A DNA stretch of 64,000 nucleotides from the NCBI GenBank assembly GCA_022826645.1, contig JAJDUM010000045.1:40398-104397 (forward strand), given 5' to 3'. Every line of letters begins with the position of its first letter. Position 1 is the stretch's first letter. The notes beneath the pieces were generated by a model that was not told the DNA's origin, made no database searches, and saw only the letters and a program-made list of their open reading frames with translations. A program made the position numbers and the translations under genes. Below, one piece after another: positions 52,459-61,488 of the stretch. The DNA is from Candidatus Poribacteria bacterium. Its GTDB lineage: Bacteria; Poribacteria; WGA-4E; PCPOR2b.

Positions 52459-54834
52459 TTAGGGCTTGGGGGTGAGCGTCAATGTGTGGGTAGTTGGTCC
52501 TTGCAGGAAAGGTAGAGGCTCCCCTTTTAACCAGTAGGTATACTGGTCCTTGTAGTTTTCTGATAGAGGATGCCCGGATTGACCGCCAGGTATTTGTAGA
52601 ATCCCATCCGCCTCGCGTCCCGGGGAAACGACCATACGTTCAGATGCATGCGGGGATCGAACGCAAAGACCATCTCCCGGAAGCGGATCCTGAGGCATGT
52701 TCAATATCTTGCCCAGCACGGGGATAAATCCAAGGGGATGTGAGATTTTAGTTGTATGAACGCTGCCCCAAGTCAATTGGTCTAATGAATCGAAATTGTG
52801 CTCAGTAAGCAGCTGATCAATGGATTTCTCTAACTTCGCGAGGATGAACTTATCCCAGTCTGGATAATTCACTGGATCTGGAAGGACTTTGAGGATCTTT
52901 TCTCGTAGTAGGCTACGGAGGGGCGGTTCCGTATTCCTCCAAGCATACAAAAATTTCCTGTCAGCCTCATGACAGAGGACTAAAAAGGGTTCGAGCACAT
53001 CCTCAGCCAGCACATCCCGGAACCGAACCAGAATTGCAAAAGCCACACTGTCCACTTCCGCTTTACCATCCCAAACTGCTATCTGTTTTTGCACCTCCAG
53101 TAAGCGTGGTTTAGCTGTTATGACATCGTCCGTTAAAACGGATAACGCTAACTGCTGGTAGAATTTATAGAAGTGGATCACCGTATCCAATTGAAGTTGG
53201 AACATATCCTGCTCTGTGACCTGATCCATCTCGCGCAAACGCTCGTTAATACGGTAAGCCCGGTGGCTATTGGCATAATTATAGCCGATGATGTGGGGAT
53301 AGTCTTTGCCAAGCGTCCGGTCATTTGCAGTTGCAATAAAACCCTCTGGTGGAGAAATCACACGTGGCAATTCAGATGGTGGAATATACCCCTCCCAACC
53401 AATGTCACCATCCGCCCAAGACTTAGCGGAAGATCCGTCAAATCCTTTTCGGACAGGAAATTTTCCGCAATATGTCCACGCAATTCGTCCGGCCCTATCA
53501 GCCATAACGACATTCAGCGGCACGTTGCGAAAGCGGTTCATGATGTGTAGTGCATCTTCGACCGTCAAAGCCGTATCCATATCAAGCAGCTCCAGGCCGA
53601 CCGCTTCGGGCTGTAGTGCTGTCCAATGAATGGCGACTGGCTGACCCATCAACGGCGTTCGGCTGACAGGTCCCCATATTGTGAGCTTGACAGGTTGGAC
53701 GACCTGCTCCCCTCCTTTGATTTCGATCCGTTCGTTGATAACCTCAAACTGTCTCCATCCATCTGGTGTCTTGTATTCGTCTGGGTTTTCGGGGTTGATT
53801 TCCAGCCGGACGAGATCGAGGAAATCGCCACAGATATAGGTGAACCCCCATGCGACATGATTGTTGGATCCAACGACCACAGCGGGAGTCCCCGGCAGAA
53901 TAACACCTGAAATCTGAACGTTTTCGTAGCGGAGGGAGGCCCGATACCATGTATTGGGTATGGACAAGCTGAGGTGCATATCATTTGCCACAATTGCCCG
54001 ACCATCCGCCGTCTTCGACGGGTCTACCACCCAATTGTTCGAGCCTACGACGTGGCGCGTTAGGCGAACCACTCGTTCCCCATTTTGCTTGGGTGCACGG
54101 CGAATTGAAGCGAGTGCCTCGACAGGGATGGGTTGCATCGGTCGATGGGAGTCCGTTCCGCCCAAGAGCGGTTGAGTATAACTATCTGTGTCGGGGGTGA
54201 GAAAAGTGACAACTTCTGGTGGAAGCGTTTCTTCCATGATAGTCATCATCCGTTCGTCATTTTCCCTAAAAGCTAATGATTGAAAGATATTCATGACGAC
54301 GAGGATGCTATCTTCCACCCTCCACGGTTCTGGTCGATAACCCAAGAGGAGAAATTCAAAAGGTGGGGTATCCATTTGCTGGATAAATGCGTTTACACCA
54401 TCGGCATAGGCAGCGAGGGTTTCGCGCTGTTCATCGGAGAGGTTAGCAATAATTACTCGTGCTACACGATTGAACCCAATAACTCTGAGCCGTCTATCGG
54501 ATTTGATCGCGATTTTACCTACGACTTCGGAGAGCCGACCGGCGGCACGGCGGCGCAGTAGATCCATCTGGAAGAGTCGATCTTGAGCGGTTACGTACCC
54601 CAACGCTATGGCGGCATCCTTTCGCGTTGATGCAGTAATTGTTGGAATCCCAAATCGATCTGTAGTCACCGTAACTGGTAGGTCTAACTCCTGGATTTGC
54701 AGTTCGCCATCACGAATCGGTAGAGACGCTCGAAACTTGATAAGGCTGAAAATTGCGCCACTTACTACTACTAACAGAAGAATTGATAGTAGGTAGAGAG
54801 CGACTTTTAGAATACGTTTTCTTTTTCGAGCCAT
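52459..54834 (-). CDS. Penicillin acylase family protein
   Basis: 791 residues. Signal anchor about 8-34 (VALYLLSILLLVVVSGAIF). Ntn-hydrolase: the chain should self-cleave before S265 in RHVVGSNNWVVDPSK, making Ser the N-terminal nucleophile of the beta chain; VVGSNNHVAWGFTY near 330 and TANDRTLG near 500 carry further family residues (Asn, Arg). The linker before S265 is the spacer typical of these proteins. Family: hydrolysis of acyl-amides, including N-acyl homoserine lactones or other acylated molecules, outside the cytoplasmic membrane. Alone between repeat-poor gaps. Confidence 0.93.
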   Translation of the reverse strand: MARKRKRILKVALYLLSILLLVVVSGAIFSLIKFRASLPIRDGELQIQELDLPVTVTTDRFGIPTITASTRKDAAIALGYVTAQDRLFQMDLLRRRAAGRLSEVVGKIAIKSDRRLRVIGFNRVARVIIANLSDEQRETLAAYADGVNAFIQQMDTPPFEFLLLGYRPEPWRVEDSILVVMNIFQSLAFRENDERMMTIMEETLPPEVVTFLTPDTDSYTQPLLGGTDSHRPMQPIPVEALASIRRAPKQNGERVVRLTRHVVGSNNWVVDPSKTADGRAIVANDMHLSLSIPNTWYRASLRYENVQISGVILPGTPAVVVGSNNHVAWGFTYICGDFLDLVRLEINPENPDEYKTPDGWRQFEVINERIEIKGGEQVVQPVKLTIWGPVSRTPLMGQPVAIHWTALQPEAVGLELLDMDTALTVEDALHIMNRFRNVPLNVVMADRAGRIAWTYCGKFPVRKGFDGSSAKSWADGDIGWEGYIPPSELPRVISPPEGFIATANDRTLGKDYPHIIGYNYANSHRAYRINERLREMDQVTEQDMFQLQLDTVIHFYKFYQQLALSVLTDDVITAKPRLLEVQKQIAVWDGKAEVDSVAFAILVRFRDVLAEDVLEPFLVLCHEADRKFLYAWRNTEPPLRSLLREKILKVLPDPVNYPDWDKFILAKLEKSIDQLLTEHNFDSLDQLTWGSVHTTKISHPLGFIPVLGKILNMPQDPLPGDGLCVRSPHASERMVVSPGREADGILQIPGGQSGHPLSENYKDQYTYWLKGEPLPFLQGPTTHTLTLTPKP

Positions 54835-54885
54835 AACGGTAGTCCCTCTCTATATTAGGCACCACGGCATTGATTCTTCCCCCGT

Positions 54886-55389
54886 CTAGATTCCCAACCG
54901 CAGCGCGACGGCAGCAAGCAGAACAAGCAGGGAGACCACACCGATAAGGCTTGACACCACCGCCATCTGACCGCGCATCTTGTCTACATGTTCGGGAAGT
55001 TCCTCGGTCCCCGGTTCCAATTCTTCGACAGCCCGTGCTAACCGCGGTGCCATGATAAAGCCGTGAATACCGGTTAGGAGAATCAGGATAAGCACAAGAA
55101 GAACTTTGATGCCAAGCATCCGCATAAAGGGACCAATCAGATCGGGGCTTCCTAACACACCGGCTGTGAAGATATTAAATAGACCCGAGAAGATGAGAAT
55201 TAGCACACACGCCCATCCAATCGGCTCAAAATTCCTGCCAATCTGCGTCATGATTCTGATTCGCTCCACAGGGGGCATAGAGCGTTTGAAGTAAGGGACA
55301 ATCACCATTGCTATCATAAAATTGCCACCGACCCAGATAGCGGCAGCAGTAACGTGTAACCATAAAGCCAATGCACCAAGTAGTTCCAT
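54886..55389 (-). CDS. CopD-like membrane protein
   Basis: 167 residues from the ATG at 55389 (MELLGALALWLHVTAAAIWV), which has AAAGGA upstream; the longer frame to 55455 overlaps the preceding gene. Four predicted membrane helices: about 2-25, 50-75, 88-115 and 140-165. WLHVTAAAIWVGGNF and GIHGFIMAP place His residues in helices as in CopD/DUF2269-like proteins, which bind copper or haem. Last gene of the minus-strand Bat cluster, 32 bases after the BatE-like gene. Confidence 0.8.
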   Translation of the reverse strand: MELLGALALWLHVTAAAIWVGGNFMIAMVIVPYFKRSMPPVERIRIMTQIGRNFEPIGWACVLILIFSGLFNIFTAGVLGSPDLIGPFMRMLGIKVLLVLILILLTGIHGFIMAPRLARAVEELEPGTEELPEHVDKMRGQMAVVSSLIGVVSLLVLLAAVALRLGI

Positions 55390-55421
55390 GAAATTTCCTT
55401 TCTTTTGAATCCGTATCGTTT

Positions 55422-56228
55422 CTATATCTTTTCGACTGCATCCGCAGACAGCCAACCTGAATTTTCATCGGGCAGATAGATTTTCACCCAATCGTTACGT
55501 TCTTCCTGAAGTTGAATCTTGGTGCCCTCGTGTAGCGGTAGAGCAATCGTTTCGGAGCCTAAATCGGGTTCACTTCGCACCGTAACCTGATTTGTAATAA
55601 CAATGGCATACGGTAGATTAATTTCTCGAATTTTCAAGCCCAAAACGAGTAAAGAAAAAAGCCACCCAATGCCTCCAATCAAGACAACATAACGCAACGC
55701 TCGTTGGAAGCGATGATTCTGAATGAGTTGAATCACGATGAGGCTAATAGTTGCGATCCAGTACGGAATGAGTCCAATCCAAACGATCTCATTTGGGCGT
55801 AAAGCACCGTATAGGAGCGAAAAACCGGAGAGAGGTTTAACAAGGTCAAATGAATCAACATTCCGTGCCTTGGCGACTTTGAGGTTAAAATTTGTATCTT
55901 TATCTCTTGGCGTCAATCGCTTCGCGCGCTCGTAGTTCAGGATCGCTTTTCCCCTATTTCCAAGACGAAAGTAGGCGTTGCCGAGATTATAATAAACGGC
56001 ACTATTTTGAATGGAACCTGCAACTTGTTCGTACTTCTCGACTGCCTGTTGATACTGTCCCCCCTGATATAAGGCATCGGCACTCCAATAACTCGCTTCC
56101 AAAGTTGATTGAGATTGGGAATAGGCGTGCATCCACCAAGAAGAAAAGCTGAGGAAACAGACGAGAAAGATAAAGTGTGAAAGGATTCTTTTCTTATCTT
56201 CGATCCGCCCATATTTCCAGTTTTTCAT
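55422..56228 (-). CDS. BatE-like TPR/SH3 protein
   Basis: 268 residues from the ATG at 56228 (MKNWKYGRIEDKKRILSHF). AAGGGG is correctly spaced for this ATG but abuts the ATG at 56237. Signal or first membrane segment about 18-38; TPR repeats about 45-125 (YYNLGNAYFRLGNRGKAILN); two membrane helices about 145-200; bacterial SH3 domain about 210-268 (VTVRSEPDLGSETIALPLHE). This is the BatE plan. Bat proteins form a membrane complex linked to MoxR chaperones and stress or aerotolerance. Confidence 0.88.
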   Translation of the reverse strand: MKNWKYGRIEDKKRILSHFIFLVCFLSFSSWWMHAYSQSQSTLEASYWSADALYQGGQYQQAVEKYEQVAGSIQNSAVYYNLGNAYFRLGNRGKAILNYERAKRLTPRDKDTNFNLKVAKARNVDSFDLVKPLSGFSLLYGALRPNEIVWIGLIPYWIATISLIVIQLIQNHRFQRALRYVVLIGGIGWLFSLLVLGLKIREINLPYAIVITNQVTVRSEPDLGSETIALPLHEGTKIQLQEERNDWVKIYLPDENSGWLSADAVEKI

Positions 56229-56262
56229 GCCTCTCATCCCCTTGCCTCATTATACACAATAG

Positions 56263-58116
56263 CTATTGTATCTTCAACTGCCGCTCTTTTTCTATTTCGC
56301 TAATCGATGCTCTGGCACGGTTGAGGGCATCTTCCACATCTGTTGAGGTTGCGGCAACTGGGGCAAACCGCACATAGTCATACTGCGTCAACGTGTCGAC
56401 AATCTGTGTGGTCGTAGATTCAGGAAAACCTGCGTCCTCACATCGCTGGCGCACCAGTTGCGGATTGAGTCCGCCGGGCGAGATATCGAAGAGGTCCCCA
56501 ATGTACTGATACAACCCGCTGGCGAGTGTGCCGTAGAACGCTACTGGTTCATCCGTGGCGTATTTTTTAGCGTCCTCAATGAGGCTCAGAGCCTTCCTCG
56601 CGGCCTGCTGTCTTCGAACCTGTTTCGGGTCGCGCTTACCTTGCCGCTGCCGATAGAACCATACAGATAGAACAGCGGCAATAGGTAAGGTCTGGACAAC
56701 CCAAAATGATACGTGCTTATAAGGATAAAGGTGCTGATCCGATAACTCAAGCGAATCCGGCTTGATATATCGAATGTCCTGCTTGAGGAGGTGCATGTCG
56801 GACTGTGTTATGCCCGCAAGCGTTGTTCCGCCAGCTGCCTGATTCGGGTTGGAAAGCACGTTGATCGTGATGGGAACAGTGCGCGCAATTTGGTAGTTCT
56901 CCGCCTGTGGATCAAAATAAGGGTAGTTAATCGCAGGGACTGTCCAGTGCCCTTCCTTTGATGGAATAATGACATATTCGTACGTGCGACTCCCCTGAAC
57001 CTTTGAATCCACTATGCCGATGGCATCCGTAATCTGGGGGTCGTATATGGCCATATTTGGGAGCGTCGGAACAGTTGGGGCGGGCACTGTCTCAATATTC
57101 CCTGTCCCGGCGACCCGCACTCGCAAGGTGAATCCATCTCCGGCTTCGACTGTGCCCCGATCAGTTTGTGCATGGATACGATATTGACCGACTGTACCTG
57201 CGAAGTTTGTGGGCTTGCTCTCCCGAGGGAGCGGACGGACATTGACCTCAACTGGATTCGTGACAAGCACTCTGGACGACGACTGGAGGCGACCACGACC
57301 CGCAGCAAGCGGGAGTGATAGCTTCGCCGGCTCAATCGTGATTTTGCCAGCGGCAATTGGAAACAGCCCCACCTGAATCTCCTCAATCGAATAGAGGGTT
57401 CCATCAATCACTTGCCTCCGCCCCTGTTTCCTTTCCAGTTCGGCTGTCCAAAATTGCCTTAAAGAGGGACGTGTGTATTTGGGAGTATTGAAACTTGGGA
57501 TACGAGCAGTATAGAGATACCGAAAAGTATATATAATCTGCTCATTCACATAGGGGTGTGGATCATCGACAGCGGCTTCAACTTTATGCGTACTGCCGGA
57601 AAATGCGTCTGTAAAAGTATCCTGTGTCGATTCGCTTTGGGACGGTTTTTTAGATCTCGGCACCACCTTGATGGAGATCGGATCTGCTGTGTAGGTTTGG
57701 TTGCCGTGAGAGATCTGAATTGAGGAGACCATAAATTGTCCGACCTTCTTAGGTCTCAACACGTAAGTCCAGGTGATAGACACAGAGATCTGATTACCAG
57801 TGAGATTATATTGGCTGGATGCACCGCCGTACGAAACATTGAACTCCGGCACCGCCTTTAGATTTGGCGGTCGAATATTCCCCAGTTGCTGGTTGGCGGA
57901 AACCGTTACACGCAGAGTTGCTGTTTCGTTAAGGCTAATAATTTTTGGGGTAACATCCGCGGAGAGGGTGATGTTTTGGCTGAAAGCAGCGTTGCTGAAA
58001 AGAACGGAAACCAGAAGCCCAAAAAGCGTGGAACGTAAAAAGTGAAACGTAAAGCGTGAAACGTGAAGTGCGAATGCACGTCTGAATCTCCAATCTGGTG
58101 CCTTCCTTGTCCCCAT
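56263..58116 (-). CDS. BatD-like protein
   Basis: 617 residues. N-terminal membrane segment about 28-46 (LFGLLVSVLFSNAAFSQ), then Ig-like beta domains starting NITLSADVTPKIISLNETAT and a long run of strands, a C-terminal membrane helix about 483-500 (VSFWVVQTLPIAAVLSVWFY) and a helical cytoplasmic tail. This is the BatD layout. The first 30 codons include HVSRFTFHF, which is coded by a dispersed GTGAAACGT-type repeat, so the start or signal region may have been altered; the true start could be elsewhere. It lies between BatC-like and BatE-like genes with 15-35 base gaps. Confidence 0.88.
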   Translation of the reverse strand: MGTRKAPDWRFRRAFALHVSRFTFHFLRSTLFGLLVSVLFSNAAFSQNITLSADVTPKIISLNETATLRVTVSANQQLGNIRPPNLKAVPEFNVSYGGASSQYNLTGNQISVSITWTYVLRPKKVGQFMVSSIQISHGNQTYTADPISIKVVPRSKKPSQSESTQDTFTDAFSGSTHKVEAAVDDPHPYVNEQIIYTFRYLYTARIPSFNTPKYTRPSLRQFWTAELERKQGRRQVIDGTLYSIEEIQVGLFPIAAGKITIEPAKLSLPLAAGRGRLQSSSRVLVTNPVEVNVRPLPRESKPTNFAGTVGQYRIHAQTDRGTVEAGDGFTLRVRVAGTGNIETVPAPTVPTLPNMAIYDPQITDAIGIVDSKVQGSRTYEYVIIPSKEGHWTVPAINYPYFDPQAENYQIARTVPITINVLSNPNQAAGGTTLAGITQSDMHLLKQDIRYIKPDSLELSDQHLYPYKHVSFWVVQTLPIAAVLSVWFYRQRQGKRDPKQVRRQQAARKALSLIEDAKKYATDEPVAFYGTLASGLYQYIGDLFDISPGGLNPQLVRQRCEDAGFPESTTTQIVDTLTQYDYVRFAPVAATSTDVEDALNRARASISEIEKERQLKIQ

Positions 58117-58131
58117 ATTTCGGTCTACCTC

Positions 58132-58941
58132 CTACCAATCCTTTTCAGATCGCTGACGTCTTGAGAATCGCTTTTGTAATATCTTCTTCTGAATCTCTTT
58201 CTCGTTATCCTTGAGAGCCTCCAGTAAACGAATGGCATCTTCCTTAGACATTTCAACCGGCTGCTGCGTTGACTCCTGTCCTGATTGCGAAGGCGATTCT
58301 TCGGAAGTGGATTCTTGTTCAGACGATTCCTGGCTCTGCCCCTGTTGCTCTGATTCTGACGAATCCTTCTGATCTTGCTGATTCGATTCCTTTTGATCCT
58401 TATCCTGTTGGTCCTGATTCTGCTTCTGTTGGTCCTGTTTCTGTTGGTCTTTGTTTTCCTCCCCGGGCTCCGATTGGTTCTGCTGTGATTTCTGTTCTAA
58501 CTTTTCAAGCGCGAGCTCTAAGTTATGCTTCGCCTCCAGATCCCCTGGATTCAAGCGCAACGCACTCTTGTAGGATCGGATTGCCCCCTCTATATCGTTG
58601 AGTTGGACCTGAGCGTTTCCCAAGTTGTAGTAACCCTGTGCCTGATAGATTGGGTTTTCGGCGTCGAGCGATCGTCTGAATTCATTGGATGCCTTCTCAA
58701 ACTGCTTTTTTTGGTATAGGACTGTCCCCAGGTTGTAACGGGAAATCGGATCTTCCGGTCGGTTTTCCGCTGCGGATCGATATGCGTCAAGCGCGGCATC
58801 ATATGCCTCTGCTTCATAGTGCGTATTTCCACGCTTGATCGCCTGAGACCAACTTCCTATCCCGCCAATTAGAAAGAGGGGTAAAATTAGGACTATGTAA
58901 CGCACAAGGCGGGCAGTGGGTTGGGTTGATCTTACACTCAT
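58132..58941 (-). CDS. BatC-like TPR protein
   Basis: 269 residues with GAGGGAAGC upstream. Signal-type segment about 13-32; three TPRs about 33-150 (RYNLGTVLYQKKQFEKASNE, YYNLGNAQVQLNDIEGAIRS); then a strikingly Gln/Asp/Lys/Ser-rich, low-complexity stretch about 155-225; a short helix-forming end LLEALKDNEKEIQKKILQKR. That order is typical of BatC. The Gln-rich part probably lies outside the membrane and is likely disordered. Confidence 0.9.
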   Translation of the reverse strand: MSVRSTQPTARLVRYIVLILPLFLIGGIGSWSQAIKRGNTHYEAEAYDAALDAYRSAAENRPEDPISRYNLGTVLYQKKQFEKASNEFRRSLDAENPIYQAQGYYNLGNAQVQLNDIEGAIRSYKSALRLNPGDLEAKHNLELALEKLEQKSQQNQSEPGEENKDQQKQDQQKQNQDQQDKDQKESNQQDQKDSSESEQQGQSQESSEQESTSEESPSQSGQESTQQPVEMSKEDAIRLLEALKDNEKEIQKKILQKRFSRRQRSEKDW

Positions 58942-58981
58942 TTTTTGCTTCCCTCTGTTTGCGTCAGATTAGGAACAGATT

Positions 58982-60262
58982 TCAAAGATGGTCAATGGTG
59001 TAGGCGTCCAGCAGTTTTTCATCAATCTCCACACCGAATCCGGGGTTATCATCCAGTGTAAAGAACCCATTGCGAGCTGCAGGACGCAGGCAGCGATAGA
59101 GCTCATTATCTGTAGATTTACGTGAAGGCCCGAAGGTTTCTGCTCGACACGGCATCGGTAGACAGGCAATCAAGTGTAGCCCCCACGGGGTTCCGCCCTG
59201 ATGGGGCCATGTCGGTACGCCCTGTGCTGCTGCTTCGTTGGCAATCTTGAGGCATTCGCCGAAGCCGCCCGCCCAACTGATATCGGGTTGAATCATGTGA
59301 GCGGCTTTCCAGCGCAGTAGCTCACGAAATCCGTATCGGGTGAATTCGTGTTCGCCGGAAACAATCCAAGTGGAGTCAATTTCTCGAACCAATCGCGCCA
59401 TGCCCGCATAATCGTCTAAAGGGATCGCCTCCTCAATCCACTTTAGATCCAAATGGGCAGCAGCTTCAGCGAAACGAAGCGTATAATCCACATCCCACCG
59501 AAGATAGATGTCCGCCATTAGTTCGATATCGGGTCCAATCGTCTGACGCGCCTCGCGCATAATTTCGAGGTTTTTGGCAAAGCCCTCGTCTCCCTCCACA
59601 AGCCCATTTCGTAGCCCCGGCTTACAGGCGGTAAACCCCTGCTCGACGTAATAGCCGACATCCACGCCGGTGGCATACGCCGGTATCTTGAGCTGTGGCG
59701 CATCCGTGATTAGGCTATAGACCGGCGCACCCAAGATTTTGCCACAGAGATCCCACAGGGCGAGTTCAATACCACTGAGCGCATAGATGACAACCCCCCG
59801 CCGTCCGTAGATCGACGTGATGTGATACAGGTTATCCCAGATCTCTTCAACGTCAAGGGGATCGCGCTCCAGTGCAAAATATTGGACATGGCGGTCGATA
59901 ATGAGCGCTCCGGCAAGTCCACCTCCGCCAAGTCCATAGCCTTTCAACCCTTTATCAGTTGTGATTTCCACCATCAGTGCGCCCGCTTGTGTGGCAAAGG
60001 GTCCGCGCCAGTCCACATGAACATTTTTCGGTTCGGGCGGTATCTGAACCTGCCGCCCCGCTTGTGAGTACGCCATAGATGACATTGTGGCGGGATTTAG
60101 GTTAATGTGCCACGTCCGAATACCGACAATTTTATGGCGGGTTTTGGCTCGATCCTTCCATTCTGCGGCACGCGCACGTGCCGCAGCGGCGTAGTCCGGC
60201 GGTTCGACTGTAATGTTTGTTTCATTTCCGATATCGACAGAAGACTGCTGTTTGTTAGACAT
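58982..60262 (-). CDS. L-rhamnonate dehydratase-like enolase-superfamily protein
   Basis: 426 residues, GGGGAG upstream of the ATG at 60262. Longer N-terminus than the other two family members here. FTACKPGLRNGLVEG is the K-x-K-equivalent region (its second Lys position is altered); MADIYLRWDVDYT gives the first metal Asp; WIEEAIPLDDYAGM the Glu; SGEHEFTRYGFRELLRW the third acid; and TWPHQGG the His. EHEFTRYGFR is close to the pattern I recall in L-rhamnonate dehydratases. It is placed inside the Bat cluster, between the DUF58 gene (145 bp) and BatC-like gene (40 bp), where BatA/BatB VWA genes would usually lie. Confidence 0.88.
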   Translation of the reverse strand: MSNKQQSSVDIGNETNITVEPPDYAAAARARAAEWKDRAKTRHKIVGIRTWHINLNPATMSSMAYSQAGRQVQIPPEPKNVHVDWRGPFATQAGALMVEITTDKGLKGYGLGGGGLAGALIIDRHVQYFALERDPLDVEEIWDNLYHITSIYGRRGVVIYALSGIELALWDLCGKILGAPVYSLITDAPQLKIPAYATGVDVGYYVEQGFTACKPGLRNGLVEGDEGFAKNLEIMREARQTIGPDIELMADIYLRWDVDYTLRFAEAAAHLDLKWIEEAIPLDDYAGMARLVREIDSTWIVSGEHEFTRYGFRELLRWKAAHMIQPDISWAGGFGECLKIANEAAAQGVPTWPHQGGTPWGLHLIACLPMPCRAETFGPSRKSTDNELYRCLRPAARNGFFTLDDNPGFGVEIDEKLLDAYTIDHL

Positions 60263-60406
60263 AGTCGTTACTCCCCTATTTCTTGATACACACTTAATCG
60301 CTAAATCTAATATTAGCAGAACTTACACATTTTAGTGCGGGGTTAAGATGTCCCGTCTACAATTGGCTGCGTAAGTGCTATTTAGGTGAATTATGAAACG
60401 TCCTTT
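60263..60406. repeat. Intergenic with family D-like repeat
   Basis: GAACTTACACATTTTAGTGCGG near 60318 (split here for length) through GGCTGCGTAAGTGC at 60380 is a diverged family D copy, with GGGGTTAAGATGTCCCGTC inside. It separates the DUF58 and enolase genes. Confidence 0.5.
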
Positions 60407-61288
60407 TCAAAACGAGTCCCGCACAGCACGTTCTCGGAAGAAACGGATTAACGGTTCAACGTAAGACTGCTCTGTCCGAATTTCGATGTTGTCGATTTTG
60501 TTTGATTGGAAGAACTTTCGACGTGCTTCAACTACATTGAGATTGAGTTGTTGATACATCTGCCGTGCCTTAGGGTCCCGAGTGTCTAACACGATGATTT
60601 CACCGGTTTCTGCATCCTCAAGTTCGATTAACCCTACATTCGGCAAAGTTTCCTCCCGCATATCTTGGAGCGTAATCGCAATAAGGTCATGATGTTTGCT
60701 GGTCACTTGCAGCCGTTTTTCGTAACCTTGGTCTCTGAAGTCGGAGATCAGGAACACGACACTCTTTCGTCGGATGACGCGATCGACATACTCCAACGCA
60801 GCACTGATGTTCGTGCCCCGCTGCTGGGGCGCAAAGTATAGGATTTCCCGGACAACGCGCAGGACGTGCTTCAGCCCCTTGCGCGGCGGAACAAACAGCT
60901 CCACATCGTCCGTGAAGCAGATTAGCCCGACCTTATCACTGTTTTTGATCGCGGAAAAAGCGAGCAGTGCGGAGATCTCCGCCGCAATCTCTGCCTTTGT
61001 TTGCTGATATGTTCCGAAGTCTGCGGATGCACTGGTATCGACGAGCAGCATCATCACCAACTCACGTTCCTCAACATATTTCTTAATATACGGCTGCCCC
61101 ATGCGAGCGGTCACGTTCCAATCAATGGTGCGAATTTCGTCGCCGGGCTGGTATTCGCGTACCTCCTCAAACTCCATGCCCCGTCCCTTGAATACACTTT
61201 CGTACTCCCCCGCGAAGATGTTGTTGACAAGCCGGTTGGTGGAGATTTCGATTCGGCGAATCTTTTTCAGAATCTCTTTAGTGTTCAT
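60407..61288 (-). CDS. DUF58 domain protein (Bat/MoxR-associated)
   Basis: 293 residues from the ATG at 61288 (MNTKEILKKIRRIEISTNRL), preferred over an upstream start without a site. GEYESVFKGRGMEFEEVREY and GDEIRTIDWNVTARMGQPYI are the DUF58 signature; a VWA-like part follows with LLVDTSASADFG (D-x-S-x-S metal site) and FLISDFRDQGYE. DUF58 proteins usually sit directly between MoxR and BatA. No MoxR is in the window (the next gene leftward in transcription order is the divergent PhyH), so the cluster lacks its ATPase here. Confidence 0.93.
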   Translation of the reverse strand: MNTKEILKKIRRIEISTNRLVNNIFAGEYESVFKGRGMEFEEVREYQPGDEIRTIDWNVTARMGQPYIKKYVEERELVMMLLVDTSASADFGTYQQTKAEIAAEISALLAFSAIKNSDKVGLICFTDDVELFVPPRKGLKHVLRVVREILYFAPQQRGTNISAALEYVDRVIRRKSVVFLISDFRDQGYEKRLQVTSKHHDLIAITLQDMREETLPNVGLIELEDAETGEIIVLDTRDPKARQMYQQLNLNVVEARRKFFQSNKIDNIEIRTEQSYVEPLIRFFRERAVRDSF

Positions 61289-61488
61289 CAGAAATGTCTC
61301 ACGCTCCGTGCGTTGTGCTATCTCCAATTTTATCAGGAATGCCACGCTATAATCAAATGAAAAAGGGTTGAATTTTTATCCCCTTACTGATATTATTGCC
61401 AAAAGCACCGGACACAGGTATAAAGCCTTGGGGAATCTGCGATTATGCAAAGAACTGCCCGCGAAAGTATAGTTGAAAGGAGCGACAC

